From JARRLC01 sp050290865 (GTDB taxonomy: Bacteria > Pseudomonadota > Alphaproteobacteria > Rhizobiales > Rhodomicrobiaceae): a stretch of 64,000 nucleotides of DNA. The notes under the pieces are model-generated. The model had not been told where the DNA came from. It was given only the letters and a program-made list of their open reading frames with translations, and made no database searches. Shown here piece by piece: positions 49,898-59,619 of this stretch (its first letter is position 1; every line of letters begins with the position of its first letter). The stretch is taken from NCBI GenBank assembly GCA_050290865.1, contig JBNKIW010000002.1, positions 1 through 64,000 on the forward strand, given 5' to 3'. Position numbers and translations under genes: made by a program.

Positions 49898-50864
49898 GCA
49901 CGGCGGCAACATCCTCGAAGCCTCGCGCCGCTATGGCATTCCGGCTGATGTCTGGCTCGATCTGTCGACGGGCATCAACCCCAATGGCTGGCCGGCGGGC
50001 GACGTGCCGCAATCCGTCTGGACGCGCCTGCCCGAGGACGATGACGGGCTGGAGGAGGCCGCGCGCCGCCATTTCGGCGCGGAGCACGTCTTGCCCGTGG
50101 CGGGCACGCAGGCAGCCATCCAGGCTTTGCCGAAGGTAACGCCCCGCTGCCGTGTGGGCATCACCCATCCAGCCTATGCCGAGCACGCTCATGGATGGCG
50201 GCAGGCCGGCCACGAGGTCGGCGTCTGGCAGGACATGGAAGAAGCCGCAACCTTCGACGTCGCGGTCGTCATTAACCCGAACAACCCGACCGCGGTACGC
50301 CACGATACCGACAGCCTGCTCGGTCTCCACGCGGCGTTGCGGGCCAAGGGCGGCGCTTTGGTGGTGGATGAGGCATTCATCGACACGGCGCCCGCGGCGA
50401 GTGTCGCCTCGCTCAGCCATCGCGAGGGGCTGGTCGTGCTGCGAAGCCTCGGCAAATTCTACGGGCTGGCGGGCGCGCGCGTCGGCTTCGTGCTGGCCGC
50501 ACCTGCGCTCATCGAACGATTGCGCGGGCAACTCGGCCCCTGGACCATCCCCGGTCCGTCGCGCTGGATCGCGTGCCGAGCGCTCGCCGATGCGGCGTGG
50601 CAGGAGATGGCGCGCGCGCGCCTCGGCATTGCCAGCCAGCGGCTTGCCGCCATGCTCACCGCCGCAGGGCTGACGCCGGACGGCGGTACGGGGCTGTTTC
50701 AATGGGTGAAGACGCCGCATGCCAGCGCGCTGCACGAGTGGCTGGCGCGGCGCGGCATTCTCACCCGCCTGTTCCGCGATCCGCCGGGCCTGCGTTTCGG
50801 ATTGCCAGGCGGAGAGGTGGACTGGTCGCGGCTCGACACGGCGCTCCGGAGGCTCGTGCCATGA
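49890..50864 (+). CDS. cobC: Threonine-phosphate decarboxylase
   Basis: A PLP enzyme that makes aminopropanol phosphate for the nucleotide loop. The 324-residue protein shows [23 protein letters not shown] and the PLP lysine in [16 protein letters not shown]. The ATG overlaps the cobD stop, and its own stop overlaps the cobQ ATG (ATGA). An aminotransferase with other specificity is unlikely in this context. Confidence 0.93.
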   Translation: MLEHGGNILEASRRYGIPADVWLDLSTGINPNGWPAGDVPQSVWTRLPEDDDGLEEAARRHFGAEHVLPVAGTQAAIQALPKVTPRCRVGITHPAYAEHAHGWRQAGHEVGVWQDMEEAATFDVAVVINPNNPTAVRHDTDSLLGLHAALRAKGGALVVDEAFIDTAPAASVASLSHREGLVVLRSLGKFYGLAGARVGFVLAAPALIERLRGQLGPWTIPGPSRWIACRALADAAWQEMARARLGIASQRLAAMLTAAGLTPDGGTGLFQWVKTPHASALHEWLARRGILTRLFRDPPGLRFGLPGGEVDWSRLDTALRRLVP

Positions 50865-52336
50865 CCGCGCGCACGCTGATGGTCCAGGGCACGACGTCGG
50901 ATGCGGGGAAGAGCCTGCTCGTCACCGCACTATGCCGGTGGCTGGCGCGGCGGGGTGTGCGCGTGGCGCCGTTCAAGCCGCAGAATATGGCGCTCAACAG
51001 CGCGGTGACGCCGGACGGCGGCGAGATCGGCCGCGCTCAGGCGGTGCAGGCGGCGGCCTGCAATCTGGAGCCAGCTACCGACATGAACCCGGTGCTTCTC
51101 AAGCCCAATTCCGACATTGGCGCACAGGTCATCGTGCATGGTCGCGCGGTGGCCAATCTCGGCGCGGCGGCCTATCACGGCTACAAGCGCGTGGCGTCGG
51201 AGGCCGTGCACGCCTCGCATGAGCGGCTCGCAGCGCGCTACGACGCGGTGATCGTCGAGGGGGCCGGGTCGCCCGCCGAAATAAACCTACGCGACAACGA
51301 CATCGCCAATATGGGATTCGCCGAGGCGGCGGACTGTCCGGTGATCCTCATCGCCGATATCGACCGTGGCGGCGTCTTCGCCCATGTCGTCGGCACGCTG
51401 GCGCTTCTGTCGCCGAGCGAGCGGGCGCGGGTGGCGGGATTCGTCATCAACCGCTTTCGCGGGGATATCGCGCTTCTGCGTCCCGGCCTCGACTGGCTGG
51501 AGCGGGAGACGGGCAAGCCGGTCATCGGCGTGCTTCCCTTTCTCCATGGCCTGCATCTCGACGCGGAAGACGCGATCGTGGCGCAGCAGGAGACCAAGCC
51601 CGCGGACGCGCTGCGAGTCGTGGTGCCGGTCGTGCCGCGCATCAGCAATCACACCGATTTCGATGCCCTGCGGCTGCACCCACGCGTGGATCTGCGGCTT
51701 GTGAGCGTTCACGAGACTGGCATACCGGCCGATCTCATTATTCTCCCCGGCTCGAAATCGGTACGCGACGACCTCGCCGTCATGCGCGCGGCCGGGTGGG
51801 AGGCGCGGCTCATGCGTCACCTGCGCTATGGCGGCAAGGTGCTGGGCATCTGCGGCGGCATGCAGATGCTGGGCCGCGCGATCCACGATCCGCATGGTAT
51901 CGAGGGGCCGCCGGGCAGCAGCGCAGGGCTGGGGCTTCTCGACTTCGAAACGACGCTCGTGCCTGAGAAAGCGCTGCGCAACCTGCGCGGACGCCTCGCT
52001 TGGTGCGACGCCGCGGTGCGCGGCTACGAAATCCATGCCGGTCTGAGCGAAGGCCCGGACCTTGCGCGCCCGGCGCTCCTTCTCGATGACGGCGCCCGTC
52101 CGGATGGTGCCCTGAGCGCCGACGGGCAGATCATGGCCGCCTATCTGCACGGCCTGTTCGACGTCCCCGCCGCCTGCGACGCTCTGCTCGCCTGGGCCGG
52201 GCTGACGGCGGGAGAGGGCAGCGCCGCCGATATCGCCGCCCGGCGTGAGGCGGATTTCGACCGGCTGGCGGACGCCGTCAATGAGCATCTCGATACCGCT
52301 CTTCTCGCGCGGCTGTTCGGCATGGAGGCATCATGA
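50861..52336 (+). CDS. cobQ: Cobyric acid synthase
   Basis: CobQ amidates four side chains of the corrin ring using glutamine. The 491-residue protein has the N-terminal [15 protein letters not shown]-loop, [20 protein letters not shown], and the C-terminal glutaminase part with the catalytic cysteine in [11 protein letters not shown] and a histidine in [10 protein letters not shown]. It is 4-base coupled to cobC and to cobU. Confidence 0.96.
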   Translation: MTARTLMVQGTTSDAGKSLLVTALCRWLARRGVRVAPFKPQNMALNSAVTPDGGEIGRAQAVQAAACNLEPATDMNPVLLKPNSDIGAQVIVHGRAVANLGAAAYHGYKRVASEAVHASHERLAARYDAVIVEGAGSPAEINLRDNDIANMGFAEAADCPVILIADIDRGGVFAHVVGTLALLSPSERARVAGFVINRFRGDIALLRPGLDWLERETGKPVIGVLPFLHGLHLDAEDAIVAQQETKPADALRVVVPVVPRISNHTDFDALRLHPRVDLRLVSVHETGIPADLIILPGSKSVRDDLAVMRAAGWEARLMRHLRYGGKVLGICGGMQMLGRAIHDPHGIEGPPGSSAGLGLLDFETTLVPEKALRNLRGRLAWCDAAVRGYEIHAGLSEGPDLARPALLLDDGARPDGALSADGQIMAAYLHGLFDVPAACDALLAWAGLTAGEGSAADIAARREADFDRLADAVNEHLDTALLARLFGMEAS

Positions 52337-52860
52337 CCGTAGCGAAAACCCTCGTCATCGGTGGCGCGCGCTCGGGAAAGAGCCGACTCGCGGAGCAACT
52401 CGCAACCGAATCCGGCATGGCCGTCATCTACATCGCCACGGCGACGCCCGGAGATGAAGAAATGGCCGCGCGTATCGCCGCTCACCGTGCGCATCGTCCG
52501 CCGTCCTGGGAGACGGTGGAAGAGCCGGTCAGCCTCGCCGCCGCGCTCCGGGAGCATGCCGCGCCAGAGCGCTGCCTCATCGTCGATTGCGTGACACTGT
52601 GGCTGACCAACGTGCTGCTCACAACCGCCCCCGGCACTTTCGCCCGCGAACGCGCCGCTCTTTTCGACACGCTTCCCGGCCTTCCCGGCCGCCTCATCAT
52701 GGTCACGAACGAAACCGGTCTCGGCATCGTGCCGCTAGGCGTGCTTTCCCGCCGCTTCGCGGACGAGGCCGGATGGCTGAACCAGGAACTCGCCGCCGCC
52801 TGCGACGAGGTCCTTCTCACCGTCGCGGGCCTGCCGCTCACCTTGAAAGGAAACGCATGA
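52333..52860 (+). CDS. cobU: Adenosylcobinamide kinase / phosphate guanylyltransferase
   Basis: This bifunctional enzyme phosphorylates adenosylcobinamide and attaches GMP. The 175-residue protein has the P-loop [32 protein letters not shown], and [12 protein letters not shown]. The ATGA overlap with cobQ indicates coupling. It is also called CobP. Confidence 0.96.
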   Translation: MTVAKTLVIGGARSGKSRLAEQLATESGMAVIYIATATPGDEEMAARIAAHRAHRPPSWETVEEPVSLAAALREHAAPERCLIVDCVTLWLTNVLLTTAPGTFARERAALFDTLPGLPGRLIMVTNETGLGIVPLGVLSRRFADEAGWLNQELAAACDEVLLTVAGLPLTLKGNA

Positions 52861-53924
52861 CCAGAATGCCCGGCATCGACTGGCTCACGGTCGCCCCCCG
52901 CCCGCTCGACGAGGACGCCGCCGACGCCGCCCGTGCCCGGCAGGCGAACCTCACCAAGCCGCCCGGCGCGCTCGGTGAGTTGGAGACCGTCGCCATCCGC
53001 CTCGCCGCGATGCAAGGGACGGTCCGTCCGCGCGCCGATGGCGTTTGGATCAGCGTCTTCGCGGGGGATCACGGCGTGGTGGCTGAAGGCGTGTCGGCCT
53101 TCCCGCAGGCGGTGACGGCGGAAATGGTGAAGAACTTCGCCCGCGGGGGCGCGGCCATCACCGTGCTGGCGGCAGAGCTTGGCGCACGGTTCGAGGTCGT
53201 CAATCTCGGCACCGTGGTGGAGACGAGCGGCGTGGCGGGCGTCGGCGAGGCGGCGCTGGGACTGGGCACCGCCAACTTCACGAAGGGCCCGGCGATGACG
53301 GCGGAGCAGATGGCGCGCGCGCTGAATGCCGGGCACGAGAGCGTGGCGCGGGCGCTGGCGGCGGGGGCGCATCTTTTCATCGGTGGCGAGATGGGCATCG
53401 GTAACACCACCGCCGCGGCGGCCATCGCCTGCGCAGCTCTGGGCGAGGCGCCCGCGGCGCTGGCCGGGCCGGGCACGGGGCTGGACGCGGCGGGCGTGTC
53501 GCGCAAGGCGGAGGTGATCGGGCGCGCGCTGGCGCTGCATGGCGAGCATCTGGGCAATCCGCGCGAGGTGCTGCGCCGCCTCGGCGGCTTCGAAATCGCC
53601 GCGCTGACGGGCGCTTATCTCGCCTGCGCCAAATCGGGCCTGCCCGCGCTGATCGACGGCGCCATCGCCACGACCGCCGCGCTTCTCGCCGAGCGCATCT
53701 GTCCGGGGAGCGCCGCGTGGTTCCTTTACGCGCACAACTCCGCCGAACCCGTTCACAAGCGGCTGCTGGCGGCGCTGGACGCACGCCCGCTCCTCGATCT
53801 CGGGATGCGGCTGGGGGAGGGAAGCGGCGCGGGCGTGGCGGTGCCGCTGATCCGGCTGGCCTGCGCACTGCACGCACGGATGGCGACCTTCGCCGAAGCG
53901 GGCGTTTCAGAGAAGGCGGAGTGA
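52857..53924 (+). CDS. cobT: Nicotinate-nucleotide dimethylbenzimidazole phosphoribosyltransferase
   Basis: CobT makes alpha-ribazole phosphate from DMB. The 355-residue sequence contains [31 protein letters not shown], the [13 protein letters not shown] region, [12 protein letters not shown] and the catalytic-type Glu near the C-terminus in [24 protein letters not shown] box lies before the ATG, which overlaps cobU. Confidence 0.96.
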   Translation: MTRMPGIDWLTVAPRPLDEDAADAARARQANLTKPPGALGELETVAIRLAAMQGTVRPRADGVWISVFAGDHGVVAEGVSAFPQAVTAEMVKNFARGGAAITVLAAELGARFEVVNLGTVVETSGVAGVGEAALGLGTANFTKGPAMTAEQMARALNAGHESVARALAAGAHLFIGGEMGIGNTTAAAAIACAALGEAPAALAGPGTGLDAAGVSRKAEVIGRALALHGEHLGNPREVLRRLGGFEIAALTGAYLACAKSGLPALIDGAIATTAALLAERICPGSAAWFLYAHNSAEPVHKRLLAALDARPLLDLGMRLGEGSGAGVAVPLIRLACALHARMATFAEAGVSEKAE

Positions 53925-53971
53925 GCCTCGGATCGCCACAGAGATTCTCCTTTTCACAGAAACCGGATTTC

Positions 53972-54706
53972 ATGCGTCACATCCGCCCGTTCCTGATCGC
54001 CGTGCAGTTTCTGACGCGTGTTCCGCTGCCCGCCATCGAGGCTCCGACGCCGGATGAGGCGGGCCGGTCGGTGCTCGCCTATCCGGCTCTCGGGCTGATG
54101 CTTGGGGGCGTCCTCGCGCTTGCCGCTGCGGCGTCGCCCGCGCAAGTGCCGCCGCTTCTCGCCGCCGCCCTCCTGATCGCCGTCTGGGCCGCCATGACGG
54201 GGGGCCTGCATCTCGATGGCCTCGCGGACAGCGCCGATGCCTGGGCCTGCGGCGGTGACGTGGCGCGCAGGCTGGCGGTGATGAAAGACCCGAATTGCGG
54301 ACCGGCTGCCGTCGTCGCGCTGGTGGTCGTGCTTCTCGTCAAATTCGCGTCTCTCGCCGCGCTGGTTGCCGCGGGGCACTGGCTGGCCATCGCGCTCGCT
54401 CCTGCGCTCGGCCGGACGGCGCCGCTAGCGCTGTTCCTGACGGCGCCCTATGTGCGGCCAGGCGGCCTCGGCTCGGCGATGGCCGCGCATCTGCCGCAGG
54501 CCGGAGCCTGGGCGGTCATCGCGCTGACGGCAGCGGTGGCCGCGGCGGCGGGCCATGCGGCGATGTGGCTGGCGGCGGCGGTGACGCTCATCCTGCTCCG
54601 TCATTTGATGATGAGCCATCTGGGCGGCGCCACGGGCGACACCATCGGTGCCAGCGTCGAGTTGACGGAAGCGGCGGTGCTGACAGCAGCGGTATTCGCA
54701 GGGTAG
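53972..54706 (+). CDS. cobS: Adenosylcobinamide-GDP ribazoletransferase
   Basis: CobS joins the nucleotide loop to the corrinoid, the last cobalamin step, in the membrane. The 244-residue protein has about six membrane helices and the family motif GGLHLDGLADSADAWA, followed by MKDPNCGPAAVVALVV. It lies 47 bases after cobT. Confidence 0.95.
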   Translation: MRHIRPFLIAVQFLTRVPLPAIEAPTPDEAGRSVLAYPALGLMLGGVLALAAAASPAQVPPLLAAALLIAVWAAMTGGLHLDGLADSADAWACGGDVARRLAVMKDPNCGPAAVVALVVVLLVKFASLAALVAAGHWLAIALAPALGRTAPLALFLTAPYVRPGGLGSAMAAHLPQAGAWAVIALTAAVAAAAGHAAMWLAAAVTLILLRHLMMSHLGGATGDTIGASVELTEAAVLTAAVFAG

Positions 54707-54714
54707 GGGCGTCG

Positions 54715-55581
54715 ATGGAACTGCACCACGATACCGCATCGGCCCCGCCGCTTGAGAGGAAGCGGAGCAGCCGCCTGTTCGCGTTGGCTTTTGCCGTTTC
54801 GTTTGGGCTGCATCTGGCGGCGGGAGCGGCATTTCTTCAACGGATGCCGTCCTCGGGCATCGCGGCAGGTTCGCCCGAGACGATCAGCGTCAGCCTGGTG
54901 GCGAGCAACGTGCTGGACGCTGCCGAAGAGCAGATGTCGGTCCGAGAGGAGGCCACGGCCAGCGCACCGGTGGAGGGCACCGAGACCGGCGAGCGGCAGG
55001 CCAAGACGGAGAGAGCGGAGAAACCGCCGGAAGAGGCGCGCCGCGAGCTGCCTCCACCCGAGACGAAGCCCGACGTGCCCGAGGCGGAGCCGGAAGCCTC
55101 GCCGGTCCCGCCTGTGCTCAGCACGCGCAGCGAGACACCGGATGCAGTTCCGCAGCCAGCGAGAAGACAAGCCGAAAAACCTCAGGCCAGGCCCGCCCGC
55201 GATCCGAAACCGAAGAGCAAGAACCGCCGCCGTGCCAAGAAGGCTCCTTCGCGCCGCCGTCAGGCCGCCACGACGGGCCGCGGCTCGGGGGCGAAGAGCG
55301 GCCGGGTTTCGGCCAGCCGTGGCAATCTCACCAGTTACATCGGCATGCTGCGCGCCCGCCTCGCCCGCCACAGGCCGCACGCCGTCGCGGCAAGGGGGAC
55401 GGCGAAGGTCGCCTTCGCGATCTCGGCCAGCGGCCGCCTGATCTATGCCCGGCTTGCACGCTCCAGCGGCAGTGCCGCGCTCGATGCCGCCGCGGTGCGG
55501 GCCGTGCGCGCCGCCGCCCCCTTCCCGCCACCGCCGAGCCGGCGCACCTTCCGGACCGTCATCCCGTTCAAATCGCGCTGA
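54715..55581 (+). CDS. TonB-family energy transducer
   Basis: The 288-residue protein has an N-terminal membrane anchor (about 23-42), a Pro/Glu/Arg/Lys-rich periplasmic linker (about 70-205) and a C-terminal TonB-type domain: NLTSYIGMLRARLARHRPH, GTAKVAFAISASGRLIYARL and a closing FRTVIPFKSR. It begins 8 bases after cobS and shares its strand with btuB, so it probably energises this B12 receptor. No ExbB/ExbD genes are nearby. Confidence 0.88.
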   Translation: MELHHDTASAPPLERKRSSRLFALAFAVSFGLHLAAGAAFLQRMPSSGIAAGSPETISVSLVASNVLDAAEEQMSVREEATASAPVEGTETGERQAKTERAEKPPEEARRELPPPETKPDVPEAEPEASPVPPVLSTRSETPDAVPQPARRQAEKPQARPARDPKPKSKNRRRAKKAPSRRRQAATTGRGSGAKSGRVSASRGNLTSYIGMLRARLARHRPHAVAARGTAKVAFAISASGRLIYARLARSSGSAALDAAAVRAVRAAAPFPPPPSRRTFRTVIPFKSR

Positions 55582-55648
55582 TACGCGCGGGACAATAAGT
55601 CATGCGCAAGGTTGCCGGGTTACTTCCGCCCCGGAGGAAGGCAGGGCA

Positions 55649-56578
55649 ATGACTATTCCACTGTGCAGCAGCCGGTTCACCGTCATTCTGGCGGCGGGCA
55701 TGCTGGCCGTCATCACGTCCACCCCGTCAGGCGCGGCCGAACGCGGCGGCATCAATCTCGGAGTGACGAGCTTCTTCGACGGCTTCGGCTCGACGGACCC
55801 AGGTTGCACCTATTTCCATTACGGGGGCTACAACGCCTTCGATACCTTCAACGGTCCGGACGGCCACACGATTGCCGACTGGTCCCTCCAGGCCGCCTAC
55901 ACGATCCCGCAAGTCGTCTGCAGTGCAGGTTGGACCGTTCTCGGAACCGTTCCGGGTGCGGGCATCGTCGTCCCGGTCGGAGGGCAGGATATCAGCCCGT
56001 CACCGCCCCTCTTCGACAACGGCGCCGGCCTCGGCGACATCCTGCTCAACCTGTCCCTCCAGTTCAAGCCGGTGAAGCGCGGGGGCCGTGCCGTTTTTTC
56101 GCAGGCGGTCGGGGTCGATGTCCTCTCGCCGTCGGGCAAATACGATGTGACGAAGACGGTCAATCCCGGCAATGGATACTGGTCGGTCAACCCGCTCTGG
56201 AGGGCGACGGTTCTGCCGCTCCCGCACTGGGAAATCAGCTGGCGCGCCAACTACATCCACAATTTCGACCACTCACCCCAGGGGGTGAAGCGGCACACGG
56301 GCGATGGCGTGTGGCTGAACTTCTCGACGAGCTACGAGATTTTCAAGGACTTCTATTTCGGCCTGAACGGCTACTGGCTCAAGCAGCTTGAGCCGGACGA
56401 GATCGGCGGCGTCGCCGTGCCCAATACGCGGCAGGAGTCGCTCTATCTGGGCCCCGGCTTTCATTACACCTTCCCGTCGAAAGACGTCCTCAACTTCAAC
56501 GTCTACCTGACCGTAGAGGACAAGAACACCTTCAGCGACAGCGTGCAGGTGAATTTTCAATATGTGCACAAGCTCTGA
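55649..56578 (+). CDS. Outer-membrane SphA/MetA-pathway type transporter
   Basis: The 309-residue protein has a signal peptide (cleavage near GAA-ER) and a beta-rich body with repeated aromatic strands (for example YWSVNPLWRATVLPLPHWEI, FHYTFPSKDVLNFNVYL) ending in FQYVHKL. This matches the family of phenol-degradation MetA-pathway/SphA outer-membrane proteins, putative channels for hydrophobic solutes. The ATG at 55649 has GCAGGG close by and GGAGGA further upstream. The substrate is unknown. It is 67 bases after the TonB-like gene and may be separately expressed. Confidence 0.75.
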   Translation: MTIPLCSSRFTVILAAGMLAVITSTPSGAAERGGINLGVTSFFDGFGSTDPGCTYFHYGGYNAFDTFNGPDGHTIADWSLQAAYTIPQVVCSAGWTVLGTVPGAGIVVPVGGQDISPSPPLFDNGAGLGDILLNLSLQFKPVKRGGRAVFSQAVGVDVLSPSGKYDVTKTVNPGNGYWSVNPLWRATVLPLPHWEISWRANYIHNFDHSPQGVKRHTGDGVWLNFSTSYEIFKDFYFGLNGYWLKQLEPDEIGGVAVPNTRQESLYLGPGFHYTFPSKDVLNFNVYLTVEDKNTFSDSVQVNFQYVHKL

Positions 56579-56604
56579 CGCGCCTCCGGCCAGCCCCGCG
56601 CGGC

Positions 56605-57018
56605 TCAGTTCACGCTGCGCAGCGTATAGGGGCTGTCGAGCGAAAACGCCGGGATTGCCACGTCGAAGGTCTCGCCGTCCTCGTCCGTCATCTGGTACCA
56701 GCCCAGCATGATGCCCGAAGGCGTGCGCAGCGGCGCACCGCTCGTGTAGCGGTAGCTCTCTCCGGGCGCGAGGGTCGGCTGTTCGCCCACGACACCAGGG
56801 CCGCGCACTTCCTGCGTCTGGCCGGTGGCATCGGTGATTCGCCAGTGGCGGGAGAGAAGTTGCACGCTCTGTGCGCCATGATTGGCGATTTCAACCGTGT
56901 AAGCCCAGAAATAATAGCCCTGCACCGGCGAGGAGTCGTCTTCCATGAAACTCGGCGAAACTTTCACACTGATGTTCCGCGTCGTGGCTTCGTAACTCAC
57001 GCCCCTAACTCCTGCCAC
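56605..57018 (-). CDS. apaG: ApaG protein
   Basis: The 137-residue protein begins VSYEATTRNISVKVSPSFME and shows YYFWAYTVEIANHG, QLLSRHWRITDATGQ, then the VRGPGVVGEQPTLAPGESY region typical of ApaG. ApaG affects cobalt and magnesium tolerance, with an immunoglobulin-like fold and unclear biochemistry. It is adjacent to metZ and dcd, a common alphaproteobacterial arrangement. Confidence 0.95.
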   Translation of the reverse strand: MAGVRGVSYEATTRNISVKVSPSFMEDDSSPVQGYYFWAYTVEIANHGAQSVQLLSRHWRITDATGQTQEVRGPGVVGEQPTLAPGESYRYTSGAPLRTPSGIMLGWYQMTDEDGETFDVAIPAFSLDSPYTLRSVN

Positions 57019-57036
57019 ATGTTCTGCGCTCCGGGC

Positions 57037-58233
57037 TCAAAGATTTGCCTCGCGGAGCGCCTGATCCAGATCCTCCATCAGATCATTTACATCCTCCAGC
57101 CCTACCGAGAGGCGTAACATATTGTCGCCAATCCCCATATCGGCGCGCACCTCCGGCGTGAACCGCTGGTGCGTCGTGGTTGCGGGATGACTGATCAGGC
57201 TTTTAGCATCGCCGAGGTTATTCGAGATCTTGATGATTCGCAGCTTGTCCACGATCCGGAAGGCTGCGTCCTTTCCGCCCGCGACATTGAACGTCAGCAG
57301 GGTGCCGCCCGACGCCATCTGGCTCCGGGCCAGTTCAGCCTGAGGATGAGTGTCGAGGCCGGGGTAGAGGACCCGCTCGATTTCCTTGCGCCCGCCGAGG
57401 AATTCGGCAAGGCGTTGCGCATTGGCCGCCATCCGGTCGATGCGCAAGGGGAGCGTCTCCAGGCCCTTGAGCAGCACCCAGGCGTTGAACGGGCTGAGGC
57501 TCGGGCCGGTCTGGCGCAGATAGACCTTCAGATGGTCTTCGAGGAACTTCTCGCTGCACAGAACCGCGCCGCCGAGGCAGCGTCCCTGGCCGTCGATATG
57601 CTTGGTCGCGGAATAGACGACGATGTCGGCGCCGAGCGCGAGCGGCTTCTGCAGCATCGGTGTGGCAAAGACATTATCGACCACCAGCCGCGCGCCCGCC
57701 GCCTTGGCGATCTCCGCTACGCCGGCCAGATCGGTCAGTTCCAGCGTCGGATTGGCGGGCGTTTCGCAGAAGAAGGCGCGGGTATTGTCCCTGACCGCTG
57801 CGCGCCAGGCGTCCAGATCGCGGCCATCGACCAGCGTCGAGGTCACGCCGAAGCGCGGCAGCAGTTCCTCGATGATGTAGCGGCACGAGCCGAACAGCAC
57901 CCGGCTCGCGACCACATGGTCCCCCGTCCTGAGGAAGGAGAAGAATGCCGCGTTGACCGCCGCCATGCCCGACGCCGTGCCGCGCGCGACTTCGGCGCCT
58001 TCCAGAAGCGCCATGCGGGTCTCGAACATGGTGACGGTGGGATTGCCGTAGCGCGAATAAACGTAGCCTTCCTGGTCGCCGCGGAAGCGCGCCTCGGCAT
58101 CGTGCGCGCTCTCGTAGACGAAGCCGGAGTTCAGAAAAACCGCCTCCGATGTCTCGCCGAACGGGCTGCGAAGCGTGCCGCCATGAACAAGCGCCGTGGC
58201 GGGCCGCCAGGACTTGGGGAAATCGTCGTCCAT
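57037..58233 (-). CDS. metZ: O-succinylhomoserine sulfhydrylase
   Basis: MetZ makes homocysteine from O-succinylhomoserine and sulfide. The 398-residue PLP enzyme shows TALVHGGTLRSPFGET, the PLP lysine in YSATKHIDGQGRCLGG and SLGDAKSLISHPATTTHQ in its NLGDAKSL form. Its leader has a SAM-II riboswitch. It is followed by apaG on the same strand. Confidence 0.96.
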   Translation of the reverse strand: MDDDFPKSWRPATALVHGGTLRSPFGETSEAVFLNSGFVYESAHDAEARFRGDQEGYVYSRYGNPTVTMFETRMALLEGAEVARGTASGMAAVNAAFFSFLRTGDHVVASRVLFGSCRYIIEELLPRFGVTSTLVDGRDLDAWRAAVRDNTRAFFCETPANPTLELTDLAGVAEIAKAAGARLVVDNVFATPMLQKPLALGADIVVYSATKHIDGQGRCLGGAVLCSEKFLEDHLKVYLRQTGPSLSPFNAWVLLKGLETLPLRIDRMAANAQRLAEFLGGRKEIERVLYPGLDTHPQAELARSQMASGGTLLTFNVAGGKDAAFRIVDKLRIIKISNNLGDAKSLISHPATTTHQRFTPEVRADMGIGDNMLRLSVGLEDVNDLMEDLDQALREANL

Positions 58234-58269
58234 GGGAATGTGTCCTTTCGAGAGCGATATCCGCGAAAA

Positions 58270-58297
58270 AGCCGGCCGGATCGTCTCGACGCGGCCC
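58270..58297 (-). promoter_or_regulatory. GC-rich hairpin between SAM-II aptamer and metZ
   Basis: On the minus strand GGCCG pairs with CGGCC over a 13-base loop, followed by GGCTTTTT. This could be the terminator arm of the SAM-II switch. Its stem is short, so translational control is also possible. Confidence 0.4.
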
Positions 58298-58349
58298 TTT
58301 TAGCGAGTTCTTTAACGTGGCTGCAAGCCGGCCGACCAAATCACCACGG
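58298..58349 (-). promoter_or_regulatory. SAM-II riboswitch
   Basis: On the minus strand the leader reads GTGGTGATTTGGTCGGCCGG followed by CTTGCAGCCACGTTAAAGAA and CTCGCTAAAAG. This is the compact SAM-II aptamer, with the CTTGCAGCCAC and GCTAAA elements that form its pseudoknot. It is found upstream of met genes in alphaproteobacteria and turns them off when S-adenosylmethionine is high. Confidence 0.93.
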
Positions 58350-58360
58350 GTAGAACGTGG

Positions 58361-58389
58361 ATTAAAAAGGGCTTGGGGCTTGGCGTCAA
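58361..58389 (-). promoter_or_regulatory. metZ promoter
   Basis: TTGACG (58389-58384) and TTTAAT (58366-58361) lie 17 bases apart on the minus strand. Transcription would begin about 58354, immediately before the SAM-II aptamer. The geometry supports both features. Confidence 0.65.
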
Positions 58390-58426
58390 GGCCCTGATCA
58401 CTAAGATGACGCGAAGGATTGGTGGA

Positions 58427-59548
58427 ATGACACGAAACGAAACCAATGCGGCAAGCCGCGCTACGCCCGAAGGATTGCTGCCCGCGCAGGCGGTTCGCCG
58501 CCTGATCGAGGCCGGGCATGTTTGTGCGCGCGTGCCCGTTTCGCCCGCGCAGGTCCAGCCCGCCAGTCTGGATCTGCGCCTCGGCGATGTGGCCTATCGT
58601 GTGCGGGCGAGCTTCCTCCCCGCCGCGCGGATGACGGTCGAGGACAAGCTGAAGCAATTCAGCCTGCACGAAATTCCGCTGCGCGACGGCGCCGTCCTGG
58701 AGACCGGCTGCGTCTATGTCGTGCCGCTGCAGGAGAGCCTGGCGCTGCCCGCCGGCGTCTCCGCCGCCGCCAATCCGAAAAGCTCGACCGGCCGCCTCGA
58801 CGTGTTCACGCGCGTGATCACCTCGACCGGCCCGGCCTTCGACCAGATCCCGGACGGCTATCGCGGCCCGCTCTACGCCGAGATATGCCCGCAGACTTTT
58901 CCCGTGCTGGTGCGGCCGGGTTCGCTCCTGTCGCAGATGCGCTTCCGCCGCGGCCGCGCCGAACGCACCGATGCCGAACTGGCCGCGCTGCACCACGAGC
59001 AGCGGCTCATTTCCAGCGAAAACGCCGATATCGCGGGGGGCATCGCGCTGTCCGTCGATCTGTCCGGCGAGACGGGCGGCGGCGTTCTGGGATATCGCGC
59101 CAAGCGGCACACCGGCCTTGTGGACGTGGACCGGGCGGGCGCCTGCGCGCTGGCGGATTACTGGGAGCCGATCCATGCGACGAGCGGTGGCGCACTGATC
59201 CTCGATCCGGACCAGTTCTATATCCTGGCGTCGAAAGAGGCCGTGCACGTGCCGCCGGATTATGCCGCCGAGATGGTGCCGTTCAACCCGCTGGTGGGCG
59301 AATTCCGCGTGCATTACGCCGGTTTTCTCGACCCCGGCTTCGGCCATGCCGCCGCGGGCGGGTCGGGGAGCCGCGTGGTGCTGGAGGTGCGCAGTCACAA
59401 GGTGCCGTTCATCCTGGAGGACGGGCAGATCGTCGGGCGCGTGATCTATGAGCGGCTGACCGAAACGCCGGACGAGATTTACGGGATGGGGATCGGCTCC
59501 CACTATCAGGCGCAGGGGCTGAAACTGTCGAAGCATTTCCGGGAATAG
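58427..59548 (+). CDS. dcd: 2'-deoxycytidine 5'-triphosphate deaminase, tandem type
   Basis: The enzyme converts dCTP to dUTP. The 373-residue protein is about twice the usual Dcd length: the N-terminal half carries QPASLDLRLGDVAYRVR and ANPKSSTGRLDVFTRVI, and the C-terminal half FRVHYAGFLDPGFGHAA and SRVVLEVRSHKVPF, each resembling one dUTPase/Dcd-like unit. This long type is common in Hyphomicrobiales next to metZ and apaG. ATG 58427 has a GGTGGA box; ATG 58406 is an alternative. Confidence 0.93.
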   Translation: MTRNETNAASRATPEGLLPAQAVRRLIEAGHVCARVPVSPAQVQPASLDLRLGDVAYRVRASFLPAARMTVEDKLKQFSLHEIPLRDGAVLETGCVYVVPLQESLALPAGVSAAANPKSSTGRLDVFTRVITSTGPAFDQIPDGYRGPLYAEICPQTFPVLVRPGSLLSQMRFRRGRAERTDAELAALHHEQRLISSENADIAGGIALSVDLSGETGGGVLGYRAKRHTGLVDVDRAGACALADYWEPIHATSGGALILDPDQFYILASKEAVHVPPDYAAEMVPFNPLVGEFRVHYAGFLDPGFGHAAAGGSGSRVVLEVRSHKVPFILEDGQIVGRVIYERLTETPDEIYGMGIGSHYQAQGLKLSKHFRE

Positions 59549-59619
59549 GCGCTGGTGGCCGACTGCCCATGCGCATGACCGGTTCCGGTGAGGGGGCACC
59601 GCAATGCAAAGAGGAAAGA

